Assembly: GCA_937958045.1 (NCBI GenBank)
Contig: CALFXL010000003.1
Span: forward strand, 4,110-68,109
Length of the DNA: 64,000 bases
Direction of reading: 5' to 3'
Source of the DNA: an uncultured Opitutaceae bacterium
GTDB lineage: Bacteria; Verrucomicrobiota; Verrucomicrobiia; Opitutales; Opitutaceae
Below, in pieces: positions 32,342-41,490 of this stretch. Position numbers and translations under genes: made by a program. Position 1 is the stretch's first letter. Each line of letters begins with the position of its first letter. Under the pieces are notes generated by a model. It saw only the letters and a list, made by a program, of their open reading frames with translations. It searched no databases and was not told the origin of the DNA.

Positions 32342-33400
32342 ATGAGCAAGCCTGTTTGTTATTCCACCAAAGCGTATGCGACCACCGGCGCGGTTTCGCC
32401 GCTGGCAGCCACCACGATCGAGCGTCGCGAACCGCTCGCCAACGACATCCAGATCGAGATCGAGTTTTGCGGGGTTTGTCACTCGGACCTGCACTTCGCG
32501 CGCAACGAGTGGGGCGGCACGCATTATCCCGCGGTGCCGGGTCACGAGATCGTCGGACGCGTGACGAAAGTCGGCCCCGACGCGAAGAAGTTCAAAGTCG
32601 GCGATCGTGTCGGCGTCGGTTGTCTCGTCGATTCGTGCCGTACGTGTCCCGAATGCCGGGAAGGTCTCGAGCAATTTTGTCCGGAGATGGTGATGACCTA
32701 TGGCAGCCGGGACAAATATCTCGGCGGCAGCACGCTCGGCGGCTACGCGCAGAGCATCGTGGTTCGCGAAGAATTTGTGCTGCGCATTCCGGAAAATCTC
32801 GATCCGGCCGGCGCGGCTCCGCTGCTCTGCGCGGGCATCACCACGTATTCACCGCTTCGTCACTGGAAAGTCGGACCCGGTCAGAAAGTCGGCGTCGTGG
32901 GACTCGGTGGACTCGGTCACATGGCGGTGAAATTTGCCCGCGCGTTCGGAGCACATGTGGTTCTTTTCACGACGTCGCCCAATAAAACCGAGGACGCGAA
33001 ACGGCTCGGCGCGCATGAAGTCGTGATCTCGAAAGACGAGAAACAAATGGAGGTGCACGCGGGCACGTTCGATTTCATCCTCGATGCCGTTTCGGCGAAG
33101 CACGACATCAACGCCTACGTGAGTCTGTTGAAACGCGACGGAAACCTGACGCTCGTCGGCGCGCCCGACAAACCGATGGAAGTCGCGGCGTTTCCGTTGC
33201 TGCTCAAGCGGCGCTCGTTCTCGGGATCGCTGATCGGCGGATTGCCCGAGACGCAGGAGATGCTCGATTTCTGCGGAAAGCACGGAATCACGAGCGACAT
33301 CGAGATCATCCGGATGGATCAGATCAACGAAGCCTACGAACGCATGCTGAAGAGCGATGTGAAGTATCGCTTCGTGATCGACATGAAGTCGTTCAAATAG
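32342..33400 (+). CDS. Zinc-dependent NAD(P) alcohol dehydrogenase (YahK/cinnamyl-alcohol type)
   Basis: A 352-residue medium-chain dehydrogenase. The catalytic-zinc region is GVCHSDLH (C46) with GHEIVGRV following. The structural-zinc lobe has CRTCPECREGLEQFC. The Rossmann motif is GVVGLGGLGHMAVKFA. The C-terminus (YRFVIDMKSF) is typical of the YahK/CAD subgroup, which reduces a wide range of aldehydes with NADPH. It stands alone, and GC-rich repeats follow it. Confidence 0.93.
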   Translation: MSKPVCYSTKAYATTGAVSPLAATTIERREPLANDIQIEIEFCGVCHSDLHFARNEWGGTHYPAVPGHEIVGRVTKVGPDAKKFKVGDRVGVGCLVDSCRTCPECREGLEQFCPEMVMTYGSRDKYLGGSTLGGYAQSIVVREEFVLRIPENLDPAGAAPLLCAGITTYSPLRHWKVGPGQKVGVVGLGGLGHMAVKFARAFGAHVVLFTTSPNKTEDAKRLGAHEVVISKDEKQMEVHAGTFDFILDAVSAKHDINAYVSLLKRDGNLTLVGAPDKPMEVAAFPLLLKRRSFSGSLIGGLPETQEMLDFCGKHGITSDIEIIRMDQINEAYERMLKSDVKYRFVIDMKSFK

Positions 33401-33414
33401 CGCGGTGAAGCGGG

Positions 33415-33540
33415 AGACCGGCGGCTCGCCGGCTTCGCGCTCATTGCCGGCCGGCGGCCGGCGCTCCTTTGCGATAAGAGGAGCGGACATTGCCGGCTTC
33501 GTGCGTGAGTCGCCGCCGGCGCTCCCATCGAGGGCAGGGG
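33415..33540. repeat. GC-rich palindromic repeat cluster (GCCGGC/GGAGCGCC type)
   Basis: Several overlapping inverted repeats of gccggc with flanking ggagc/gctcc lie between the dehydrogenase and pectate lyase genes. Similar units occur at 35079-35146, 36881-36905 and 53351-53385. No coding potential was seen. Confidence 0.65.
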
Positions 33541-33579
33541 CAATGCTCCGCATTGCCCGCTGCACCGCGCGTATGCCTC

Positions 33580-34983
33580 TCAGATCTTTTCGCCGACGAG
33601 GCCGTTTAGATACACTTCGAGATTGGTGTATCCGGTATTTCGATACGGCTTGGCGCCGTCGGTCGGGTCTTTCGGATCGAAACCGTTGGCAAGTTCCCAG
33701 GCGTCGGGCATGCCATCGCGGTCGGTGTCCCAATCGGCCGGACGATGCACGACGGGATAATCGTCCCAGCCGCCGACATCGTCCTGCGAGTCGGGCAAGC
33801 CGGGCAGGCCGGTTGTGCTGCCTTTGTATTTATAGGTGCCCTTGCGGGTCTCCTCGAGGATGCGCTGATCGTGCGGATCGAGTGCGGGGAAATTGCAGCC
33901 GACGTTGGCGAGCACGTCTTTGTAGGCTTCTTCCGCCGTCTGCGTCTTCACGTAGGATTCGAAGAAAGGTTTATCGGACCACGGGCTGTAATCGGTCGGC
34001 AGTTTGCCGCCGCGCTCGGTCGTGGCGGTGCGGCCCTTCTCTTGGTTTTTGAGGCCGAAGTGACCGGGCATGACATTGCCGGCGAAATAATAACGCTGGC
34101 TGCCGGGGAAGCCGCCGTACTGCGCGTTGAGCGCGTAGAAGTATTTCGTGGCGGGGCCGGGCTTGTAGTAGTTGTTCACGAAATTCACTTCGTGAGCCCC
34201 GCCATCGGTCGCGCGACGCGCCCAGTTGTACACGACGTTGTTCCGGATATCGAGACGGCCGGCGTACTTGTTGTCGGGTTTGCTGAGACCGCCCGCCATG
34301 CTCCAGTTGCGGCCCGCGTTGTGCGCGAGAAGATTGTGGTGAAAGCTGCCGACATCGCCGCCGATGCTCGCGGCGTATCCGTGCTGTTTGCCGGGCGGAT
34401 ATTTTTTGTGACCGGCGGCGTTGAGCGCTTCGGAGATGAGCGTGCGCTGGAGCGTGATGTTTTTTGCGCCGCGCGAGCTGAATGCTTCGTCGAGCGTCCA
34501 GCTGATCGAGCAGTGATCGATGATGCAGTTGTCGGCCGAGGCGAGACCCATGCCGTCAAGCGTCATGCCGGACGTGTTGCCGGGGCGGACGCGGATGTAG
34601 CGGATCACCACATCGCGCGCGCCGAGGACGCCGAAGTTGTAATTGCTGATGCAGATGCCGAGTCCCGGCGCGGTCTGGCCGGCGATGGTGAGCTCGCCAT
34701 TGTTTTTGCGCACGATGAGACGCGATTTGAGTTCGATGCGACCGGAGACTTCGAAGACGACCGTGCGCGGTCCCTCGGCTTCGACAGCGGCGCGCAAGCT
34801 GCCCGGGCCGCTGTCGTTGAGGTTCGTCACGGCGATGACGCGACCGCCGCGTCCGCCCTTGGCGAAACGGCCATAACCTTCGGCCGTGGGGAAGGCGAGC
34901 GTTTGGGGAGTGGCGTCAGCGGCGAACACAGCCGACGAGAGAGCGAGAGCCGTGGAGGCCAACGACAGGCGGAGAGATTTCAT
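33580..34983 (-). CDS. Exported pectate lyase, PL1 family
   Basis: A 467-residue right-handed beta-helix lyase that would cleave alpha-1,4-galacturonan by beta-elimination. The signal peptide is MKSLRLSLASTALALSSAVF followed by AADA. PL1 features: GGRGGRVIAVTNLNDSGPGS at the N-terminus, ELTIAGQTAPG, VIRYIRVRPG, DNCIIDHCSISWTLDEAFS and NNVVYNW. Near the C-terminus DTDRDGMPDAWE is a calcium-binding thrombospondin-3-like or dockerin-like motif. It begins the pectin region and is divergent from GH43. Confidence 0.9.
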   Translation of the reverse strand: MKSLRLSLASTALALSSAVFAADATPQTLAFPTAEGYGRFAKGGRGGRVIAVTNLNDSGPGSLRAAVEAEGPRTVVFEVSGRIELKSRLIVRKNNGELTIAGQTAPGLGICISNYNFGVLGARDVVIRYIRVRPGNTSGMTLDGMGLASADNCIIDHCSISWTLDEAFSSRGAKNITLQRTLISEALNAAGHKKYPPGKQHGYAASIGGDVGSFHHNLLAHNAGRNWSMAGGLSKPDNKYAGRLDIRNNVVYNWARRATDGGAHEVNFVNNYYKPGPATKYFYALNAQYGGFPGSQRYYFAGNVMPGHFGLKNQEKGRTATTERGGKLPTDYSPWSDKPFFESYVKTQTAEEAYKDVLANVGCNFPALDPHDQRILEETRKGTYKYKGSTTGLPGLPDSQDDVGGWDDYPVVHRPADWDTDRDGMPDAWELANGFDPKDPTDGAKPYRNTGYTNLEVYLNGLVGEKI

Positions 34984-35078
34984 GGGTGAAAAAGAAAGGC
35001 GTATGATAAGCCGGAGAACATTACGCCTTCGTGATTGGCTTCATCGACGCGAGCTAATCGTTGGAGAAAAACGCGCCG

Positions 35079-35146
35079 GGAGCGCCGGCCGCTGGCCGGC
35101 TCCTCGAGAAACTGCCGGCGGGCCGCCGGCGCTCCCAGCGCTCCCG
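35079..35146. repeat. GC-rich palindromic repeat (GGAGCGCCGGC...GCCGGCGCTCC)
   Basis: The arms gggagcgccggccgctggcc and gggccgccggcgctccc face each other between the divergent PL1 and GH43 genes. The remaining ~200 bp of this divergent region must contain both promoters. No AraC-type direct repeat was picked out by eye. Confidence 0.65.
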
Positions 35147-35257
35147 TCCGACGGCGAGCCAGGCGCGAGAAGCGACCCAACTGTTAGGGCCAAGCTTGCG
35201 GTTGAACTGAGGAGCGGGCGCTTGTTTTGTCGGCGTTTCCCCACGCTCCACCCCGAG

Positions 35258-36871
35258 ATGAAACGCCAACCGATTCGATCTGTCCTGATGCGTGGCGTCA
35301 CGCTCAGCGCACTCCTGATTTTTTCCACGACCATGTCATTTGCGGAAACAACCGACGCGCCACGCTGGCAGCGCGGCGTCGAAGGCCAGCGCAAGGCCGA
35401 TCTCGGCGACGGCACGTTGCTCAATCCGATCCTCGCGGGCGACCGGCCGGATCCCACGATCCTGAAGGACGGCGACGATTATTACATGACGTTTTCGTCG
35501 TTTAATTCGTATCCGGGCATCGTCCTCTGGCACTCGCGCGATCTCGTGAACTGGCGGCCGATCGGTCCGGCGCTGCGCAAGAACATCGGCACCGTGTGGG
35601 CACTCGATCTCTGCAAACACGACGGACGTTACTACATCTACATCCCCGCGATTCCGCCCGATAAACCGTGGTCACTTTTTGTGATCTGGGCCGACAAGAT
35701 CGAAGGGCCGTGGAGCGAGCCGATCGATCTCGGCATCGAAGGCTGCATCGATCCGGGGCATGCGGTGGGCGAAGACGGCAAACGGTATCTTTTTGTGAAC
35801 GGCATCCGCAAAATCCGGCTGACCGATGACGGCCTCGCGACCGACGGGAAACTCGAGCCCGCGTACGATCCGTGGCGTTATCCCGAGGATTGGGTGACGG
35901 AAAATTTCGCGCCGGAGGGTCCGAAACTCTTTCGCCGCGGCGAATGGTTTTATCTCGTGACGGCGGTCGGCGGCACGGCTGGACCGGTGACGGGACACAT
36001 GGTGATCGCGGCGCGTTCGCGTTCGATTCATGGCCCGTGGGAACATTGTCCGCACAATCCGCTCGTGCGCACGCAATCGGATCGCGAGCCGTGGTGGTCG
36101 CGCGGACATGCGACGGTGCTCGAAGGACCGGGCGGCGATTGGTGGATGGTGTATCACGGCTACGAAAATGGATTTCGCACACTGGGCCGGCAGACGCTGT
36201 TGGAGCCGATCGAGTGGACGGACGACGGCTGGTTTCGCGCGAAGGGCGGCGATCTCGGGAAACCGCTGGCGATGCCGAAAGGCGGCGAAGCCGTGCCGCA
36301 CGGGCTGGCGTTGTCGGACGATTTTTCGAGCAATAAATTCGGCGTGCAGTGGGCGTTTCACGATCCGAGCGCGGACGAAATGAAGCGCGTTCGTTACGGC
36401 GAAAAATCGCTCGAGCTCGCGGGCGAGGGCGATTCTCCCGCGACCAGCTCACCGCTGACCTGCATCGTGCCGGATCGCGCGTATCAGGTCGAAGTCACGA
36501 TGGAGTTGGTGGGCGACGCGGAAGGCGCGTTTTTGCTCTACTATAATCCGAAGGCTTTCGTCGGAGTCGGTTTCACCGGCGAAAAAGCGAAGACGTATCA
36601 ATACGCCACGACGGAGGATTGGGCGAGTGTGCCGCTCAAAGGACGCACGGTTCGCGCGCGCATCACGAACGACCGAAACGTCGTCACGTATCACTACTCG
36701 CTCGATGGCGGCGCGACCTGGCGGCTGCATCCCACGCGCATGGAAGTCTCTGGATTGAACCACAATGTCTTCGGCGGGTTCCTGAGCTTGCGCGTGGGCA
36801 TTTGTGCGATGGGCGCGGGGAGCATCCGCTTGAGCGACTTCACGTACCGCGCGATCGAAGAGACGCCGTAA
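35258..36871 (+). CDS. Exported GH43-family glycosidase (arabinofuranosidase/xylosidase type)
   Basis: A 537-residue enzyme with a signal peptide (LSALLIFSTTMSFAE). The five-bladed propeller begins NPILAGDRPDPTILKDGDDYYM, whose D-x-x-x-x-D contains the general base. A central Asp lies in GCIDPGHAV, and the general acid Glu is in NFAPEGPKLF. A C-terminal beta-sandwich (about 370-530, ALSDDFSSNKFGVQWAFHDP) resembles the accessory domain of GH43 subfamilies. Expected activity is removal of arabinose or xylose from side chains. ATG 35258 is chosen by the signal peptide. Confidence 0.9.
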   Translation: MKRQPIRSVLMRGVTLSALLIFSTTMSFAETTDAPRWQRGVEGQRKADLGDGTLLNPILAGDRPDPTILKDGDDYYMTFSSFNSYPGIVLWHSRDLVNWRPIGPALRKNIGTVWALDLCKHDGRYYIYIPAIPPDKPWSLFVIWADKIEGPWSEPIDLGIEGCIDPGHAVGEDGKRYLFVNGIRKIRLTDDGLATDGKLEPAYDPWRYPEDWVTENFAPEGPKLFRRGEWFYLVTAVGGTAGPVTGHMVIAARSRSIHGPWEHCPHNPLVRTQSDREPWWSRGHATVLEGPGGDWWMVYHGYENGFRTLGRQTLLEPIEWTDDGWFRAKGGDLGKPLAMPKGGEAVPHGLALSDDFSSNKFGVQWAFHDPSADEMKRVRYGEKSLELAGEGDSPATSSPLTCIVPDRAYQVEVTMELVGDAEGAFLLYYNPKAFVGVGFTGEKAKTYQYATTEDWASVPLKGRTVRARITNDRNVVTYHYSLDGGATWRLHPTRMEVSGLNHNVFGGFLSLRVGICAMGAGSIRLSDFTYRAIEETP

Positions 36872-36880
36872 AGCAGCCCT

Positions 36881-36905
36881 CGGGAGCGCCGACGTCCCCG
36901 TCGGC
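36881..36905. repeat. Hairpin repeat between convergent GH43 and GH127 genes
   Basis: Stem gccgacg (36888-36894) pairs with cgtcggc (36899-36905), preceded by cgggagc. There is no T-run, so it looks like a member of the GC-rich repeat family and not an intrinsic terminator. Confidence 0.55.
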
Positions 36906-36946
36906 AGAATCGTCGCGAGCTGATCAGGACGCTGGCGCCTCCGTCT

Positions 36947-38881
36947 TCACTCGTTGCTGTGAAAATAGACGCAGTAGTTTTCGTCGGCGATTTCGTGGAG
37001 CGGCTTGAGCGAGAAACTGCCTTGCTGCGTGCGCAGGGAATAATGTCCCGACTGCCAGTCGCGGCCTTCGATGTATTGATGTTCGTACTGCGGGACGAGG
37101 CTGCTGCCGGCATCAAGCGCGGGCTCGATGTTACCGATCGCCGCGAGCACAATCGGACCATCGAGCAGAGCGAAACGCTGTGGATCGCCGGGCAATGGTT
37201 CGCGGGTGATACGTTTCGCAAATGAAACGTTCACGATGGTCGATCCGCTCCAGGTTCGGTCGATTTCGATGAAACCGTTTTTCGAAACACGCGCCTCGAC
37301 GGCGGCTCCATCGATGATGACTGCGCCGGTTTCAACCGCCCATGCGGGTTGGCGAATGCGCAGCGTCCAGCGGGTGGGTTGATCGGTGAAGATCGTGAGC
37401 GCGAGGGCGAAGCGCGTGGTTTCTCCGTCGGCGGAAAAATTCGCGATCGCGGCGCGGTCGTCGTTTTTTTGCGTGATGCGGATTTGTTGTCCTTCGTCGC
37501 CGAAAACGAGCTGCGACGGGATGAACTGCGTGATCGCGACGCCGTCGGCGGAGTGTTGATAGATCAGCTCTTCGTACATGGCCTGCGCTTGCACGAGCGT
37601 GCCGTGGCAACACCAGAAATCGTGTCGCTCGGAGCCCCAGACTTTTTTCGCGCCGGGTTGCAGTGGCAGGAAATAGGCGATCATGCCGGTGTGCGGGTTT
37701 TGCTGGGCGAGCACGCCGTTGTAGAGAGCGCGCTCGATGTAGTCGGCGTAGCGCGCGTCGCCGGTCCAGCGCAGGAGAAACTGCGCGACGCGGATCATAT
37801 TATACACCGTGCAATGCTCCTGCGTGCGGCTGCCGAGGAAGCGGCCGAACTGTTGCGACGGAATCCAGAATTCCCCCGCGTTGTTTCCTGTCGTGGCGAA
37901 CATGCCGCGTTTTTCCACCGCTTGTTTCCAGAACGTTTCGACGATCTCGCGATAACGCGTGTCGCCGGTGATCTCGTACAAACGCGCGGCGCCGTGGATC
38001 CACGGAATGCTCGCGTTGGCGTGGTCGTTGGAAAGCGGATCGCCGCCGGCGAGCAGATCGCGAAAGAGATCGGGCATCGCGTAGCGTGCGGCGAGGCGCA
38101 GATAACGCTCGTCGCGCGTCGTGTCGTAAAGATCGGCCCAGAGTTCCAACATGCCGGCGCATTCGCCGCCGTAAACCGCTGCGCCGCGTCCGTCGCGGAT
38201 GTTGATTTCGGTCCAGGTGTAGAACCAGTCGGCGGAATTTTTGAGCACGGCCAGCGCTTCGGGATCGCGCGTGAAACGCCAGGCGTCGAAGAGCCCCATC
38301 ATGGTTTTGTGGAGCGTGTATTGCGGCGACCAGATCGGTCGCTTGTCGACGAGGACCGCGAAATATTTTTCGGGAATGGAGCCGACCCATTTGCCGTGAT
38401 TGAGGTGCTGGCAGCGTTTCAATTCCTGCACGGCGCCTTGTACGCGCGCGGCGAGAAATGGATCGCGGTCGAGCGCGGCAAATTGCGCGGCAGCGGAAAG
38501 CCAGTGTCCGGCGAAATGTCCTCGCAACTGACAATGCGGCGACTCCCAGCCTTGGTGCATGTCCTCGTAAGGACGATCGATGCGCACGCCGGCTTCGAGC
38601 AGGTGGTTCTGGAGGATGTTCTCGGTTTTGAGGCGGAGAATATACGCCTTCGTGAGTTCGCGACGTTCGCGAAAAAGTCCGGGCAGCAAAATGACGTTGC
38701 CGGTGCGCGTGGCCGTGAAGTGAGGAACGGGCGGCTGCGCGCTGAGGCGGAATGTTTGTTCGCCGGGATATTCGCGGGCGCTGTGACTTTGGATGGCTTG
38801 TGCCGGCATGACGGCGGCGGAAACGGTGAGTGCGGGCATGAGTCGGAGGAAGAGACGAAGAGCAGGTGATGAGGAGCGCAT
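36947..38881 (-). CDS. Exported GH127-family beta-L-arabinofuranosidase
   Basis: A 644-residue enzyme with a signal peptide ending near MPAQA. GH127 (formerly DUF1680) active-site residues are visible: E355-x-C357 in RTQEHCTVYNM and C424-C425 in FWCCHGT. They correspond to the Zn-coordinating Glu and three Cys of HypBA1-type enzymes. The (alpha/alpha)6 barrel begins around TENILQNHLLEAGVRIDRPY. It would release beta-L-arabinofuranose from side chains. The gene is convergent with GH43 and divergent from the AraC regulator. Confidence 0.92.
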   Translation of the reverse strand: MRSSSPALRLFLRLMPALTVSAAVMPAQAIQSHSAREYPGEQTFRLSAQPPVPHFTATRTGNVILLPGLFRERRELTKAYILRLKTENILQNHLLEAGVRIDRPYEDMHQGWESPHCQLRGHFAGHWLSAAAQFAALDRDPFLAARVQGAVQELKRCQHLNHGKWVGSIPEKYFAVLVDKRPIWSPQYTLHKTMMGLFDAWRFTRDPEALAVLKNSADWFYTWTEINIRDGRGAAVYGGECAGMLELWADLYDTTRDERYLRLAARYAMPDLFRDLLAGGDPLSNDHANASIPWIHGAARLYEITGDTRYREIVETFWKQAVEKRGMFATTGNNAGEFWIPSQQFGRFLGSRTQEHCTVYNMIRVAQFLLRWTGDARYADYIERALYNGVLAQQNPHTGMIAYFLPLQPGAKKVWGSERHDFWCCHGTLVQAQAMYEELIYQHSADGVAITQFIPSQLVFGDEGQQIRITQKNDDRAAIANFSADGETTRFALALTIFTDQPTRWTLRIRQPAWAVETGAVIIDGAAVEARVSKNGFIEIDRTWSGSTIVNVSFAKRITREPLPGDPQRFALLDGPIVLAAIGNIEPALDAGSSLVPQYEHQYIEGRDWQSGHYSLRTQQGSFSLKPLHEIADENYCVYFHSNE

Positions 38882-38953
38882 GGGGAGAGGCGCGGGCGGT
38901 TGTTGGCAGTTGCTTCCGCCGCGGTGCCCTCATTTAAGCAGACCGTTTTCCCG

Positions 38954-39793
38954 ATGCCAATTCGTCAGGCCCCCGAGTTTTTTCGCGAAACCCACATCGT
39001 CGGCCGGCGGTGTCGCGAGAGCATGTTGGACAGCGAGCACTTTCCGGTGCTGCGCAACGCGCCGTTCATCTGGGTGGGGCATAGTGTGCTGTGGCCGCCG
39101 TATCGCATGGTGCGGCTGCGTTCGGTGCACAGTCATGTTGTCGCGTGTGTGAGCGGACGCGGCCGCACGCTTGTCGGCGGGAAATCCATCGCGTGGAAAC
39201 CGGGCCAGGTGTTGCTCGCGCCGGTGGGCCTGCATCACGCGTTCGAAGTGGACGGCGCGGGACCATGGACGATCGCGTGGGTTTTTTTCGACGACACGGA
39301 GGCGGCGCCGGTGCTGCAAAACCGGCAGGCGGAGTTGATCGATGCGGATGCGGGGGAGTTTGTATCCATTATTCGGATGCTGACGCGCGAGGCGGCAGGC
39401 GTGGCCAAGCCTCCGGTGATGGAGGCGCTGGTAACGCTGCTCGATGCGAGTGCGCGACGACTTGCCGGTGTGGAGTCGGTGGACCTGCGACTCTCGCGGG
39501 TGTGGGGCAAGGTCGAGGCTGATCTGTCGCGCGCGTGGACGGTCGCGGACATCGCGAAGCTCGCGAACATGAGCGAGGAACACCTGCGACGGCTTTGCCA
39601 GGCGAATTTCCAACACAGTCCGATGCAGCATCTGACGCATCTGCGGTTGCGGCGCGCGAGCACGATGCTGCGTTCGACCCCTGCGCGAATCGACGAGATC
39701 GCCGAGCGCACGGGCTACGGCTCGGTGTATTCGTTTTCGACAGCGTTTCGCCGCTGGAGCGGCGTGCCTCCGGCGCGGTTCCGACGCGGTTGA
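38954..39793 (+). CDS. AraC-family transcriptional regulator
   Basis: A 279-residue regulator with an N-terminal cupin-like sensing domain (SGRGRTLVGGKSIAWKPGQV, then APVGLHHAFEVDG) and a C-terminal double helix-turn-helix: DIAKLANMSEEHLRRLCQAN, HLTHLRLRRASTMLRSTPAR and TGYGSVYSFSTAFRRWSGVP. It sits between GH127 and pectinesterase genes and is the likely local regulator of the pectin region, with a sugar ligand (inference). Confidence 0.92.
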   Translation: MPIRQAPEFFRETHIVGRRCRESMLDSEHFPVLRNAPFIWVGHSVLWPPYRMVRLRSVHSHVVACVSGRGRTLVGGKSIAWKPGQVLLAPVGLHHAFEVDGAGPWTIAWVFFDDTEAAPVLQNRQAELIDADAGEFVSIIRMLTREAAGVAKPPVMEALVTLLDASARRLAGVESVDLRLSRVWGKVEADLSRAWTVADIAKLANMSEEHLRRLCQANFQHSPMQHLTHLRLRRASTMLRSTPARIDEIAERTGYGSVYSFSTAFRRWSGVPPARFRRG

Positions 39794-39915
39794 GCGACGC
39801 ACGCGAGAGCAGCGAAAACTCCCGTGAAAACGTGCGGCAAAAAATTCTGTCTGCGCGCTCGCGGTGCCGTTGCTTGCGGCTGACTCTTGTTTCCCGTTCA
39901 ACCCCAGATCCCGTC

Positions 39916-41436
39916 ATGCGTTTTTGTGTTGTTCCGATGGTCCGCACTTTTGTCGCCGCAGTGATCGGCGCCCTTGCATTCGTGAATGCGATCGCCGCGG
40001 CGCGGCCGGCGCAGTTTCCCGCGCCCGGCAGTACCGGCGTCAATCCCGACACCCGCCTCGTCCTCACGTTTGCAGAACCGCCGGCGGTCGGCTCGTCCGG
40101 CCTCATTTGCATCTACGACGCGGAAGGTATGCAACTTGTGGATACGCTCGATCTGAGCATCCCGGTCTCGCCAAATCCATCGGGCCGTGCGCCCGCGCGC
40201 AGTGGCGGCGGTGTCGCGACGGCACCGCGCGTGACCATCGATCCCGATGCCGTTTATCAGAAAACGAGTTTCGACGGTCTCGAGTTTTTCTTCCGGCCGA
40301 TCATCGTGCGCGGCAACGTTGCGACGATCCATCCGCACAACGGCGCGCTCAAGTACGGCCGCACGTATGTCGTGAAGATGGATCCGTCGGTGCTCGTGCC
40401 GGCGGAAGGCGAGGGCGCGTTTGCTGGGTTCACATCCGACACGGATTGGGTGTTCACGACGAAAGCCGCGCCGCCGCCGGCGGATGCGACGCGTGTGGTG
40501 GTCGCGGCGGATGGTAGTGGAGATTTCAATACCGTGCAGGCGGCCATCGAGTTCTTCCCCAAGAAGCCCGAAAAGCGGGTCACGGTTTTCATCAAGAACG
40601 GCTACTACGAGGAACTGGTTTCGCTCAGCGATCGCGCGAATCTCACGATCCGCGGCGAGGATCGTGACAAGGTGCAGGTCGGCTATGCCAACAACTCCGC
40701 GTTTCAGCCGGGGCGACGCTGGGCGTTCTCGCTCATCAACTGCTCCGATATCCAGCTCAGCAATTTCACGATCAATAATTACTTCATCGGCCAGGCGGAG
40801 GCGTTGATGGTGCGCGGCGAGAGAATCATCGTGGACCACATGACGCTGAACGGCTCGGGCGATGCGTTCACGGCGTACGGCACGGTTTATTTCGCGGACA
40901 GCCTTCTCACCGGCCACGGCGACACGGTGCTCGGTTACGCGGCGGTTTATTTTCTTCGCAGCGAAATCCGTTCGCACGGTCCCATCACGTGGACACGCAC
41001 GCCCCAGGGCAGTCATGGAAACGTGTTCGTGGATTGCACGTTGATCGGAATCAACGAGCCGCTGCCGTGGACGGTGACGGAGGCGAACCCGGCCGGGAGG
41101 ATCGTGAAAGCGCCCTTTGCCCGACTGCCGCGCAACAATTCGCCTACGGCGACGGCGACGAATTTTCCCTACGCGGAGATGGTCTTGATCAACACGAAGA
41201 CCAGCGGCATCCCGCCCGAGGGCTGGGGGCCGATCGAGGAAGCGCCGGGCTTCGACAGCTCGAATGTGCGCTTCTGGGAATACAACACGATGGACCTCGA
41301 CGGCCGCCCGGTTGACGTCTCGCAGCGTCATCCGGTGTCCAAGCAGCTCACGATGGAGAACGACGCGGAGATCATCGCCAACTATCGCGACCCGGCGTTT
41401 GTGCTCGGCGGTTGGGTGCCCGTGGTCGAGCCGTGA
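39916..41436 (+). CDS. Exported pectinesterase (CE8) with N-terminal Ig-like domain
   Basis: A 506-residue protein with a signal peptide (VRTFVAAVIGALAFVNAIAA). Residues ~30-185 form a bacterial Ig-like domain (GVNPDTRLVLTFAEPPAV). The CE8 beta-helix follows from VVAADGSGDFNTVQAAIEFF, with NGYYEEL, GQAEALMV, GSGDAFTAYG and GHGDTVLGYAAVYF. These retain the Gln and the two catalytic aspartates at the expected positions. The LGRPW arginine motif is not recognised; the equivalent region reads ATNFPYAEMVLINT. Expected role is methyl-ester removal before PL1 cleavage. Confidence 0.88.
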   Translation: MRFCVVPMVRTFVAAVIGALAFVNAIAAARPAQFPAPGSTGVNPDTRLVLTFAEPPAVGSSGLICIYDAEGMQLVDTLDLSIPVSPNPSGRAPARSGGGVATAPRVTIDPDAVYQKTSFDGLEFFFRPIIVRGNVATIHPHNGALKYGRTYVVKMDPSVLVPAEGEGAFAGFTSDTDWVFTTKAAPPPADATRVVVAADGSGDFNTVQAAIEFFPKKPEKRVTVFIKNGYYEELVSLSDRANLTIRGEDRDKVQVGYANNSAFQPGRRWAFSLINCSDIQLSNFTINNYFIGQAEALMVRGERIIVDHMTLNGSGDAFTAYGTVYFADSLLTGHGDTVLGYAAVYFLRSEIRSHGPITWTRTPQGSHGNVFVDCTLIGINEPLPWTVTEANPAGRIVKAPFARLPRNNSPTATATNFPYAEMVLINTKTSGIPPEGWGPIEEAPGFDSSNVRFWEYNTMDLDGRPVDVSQRHPVSKQLTMENDAEIIANYRDPAFVLGGWVPVVEP

Positions 41437-41490
41437 ATGCGCGGTTACGGGCCGAAGGCGTTCACGGCGTGCGCAGCAAAGTAGCTCGGT

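Noticed and set aside
36888..36905. Intrinsic terminator between GH43 and GH127
   Set aside because: The 7-bp stem has no T-run on either strand and resembles the GC-rich repeat family.
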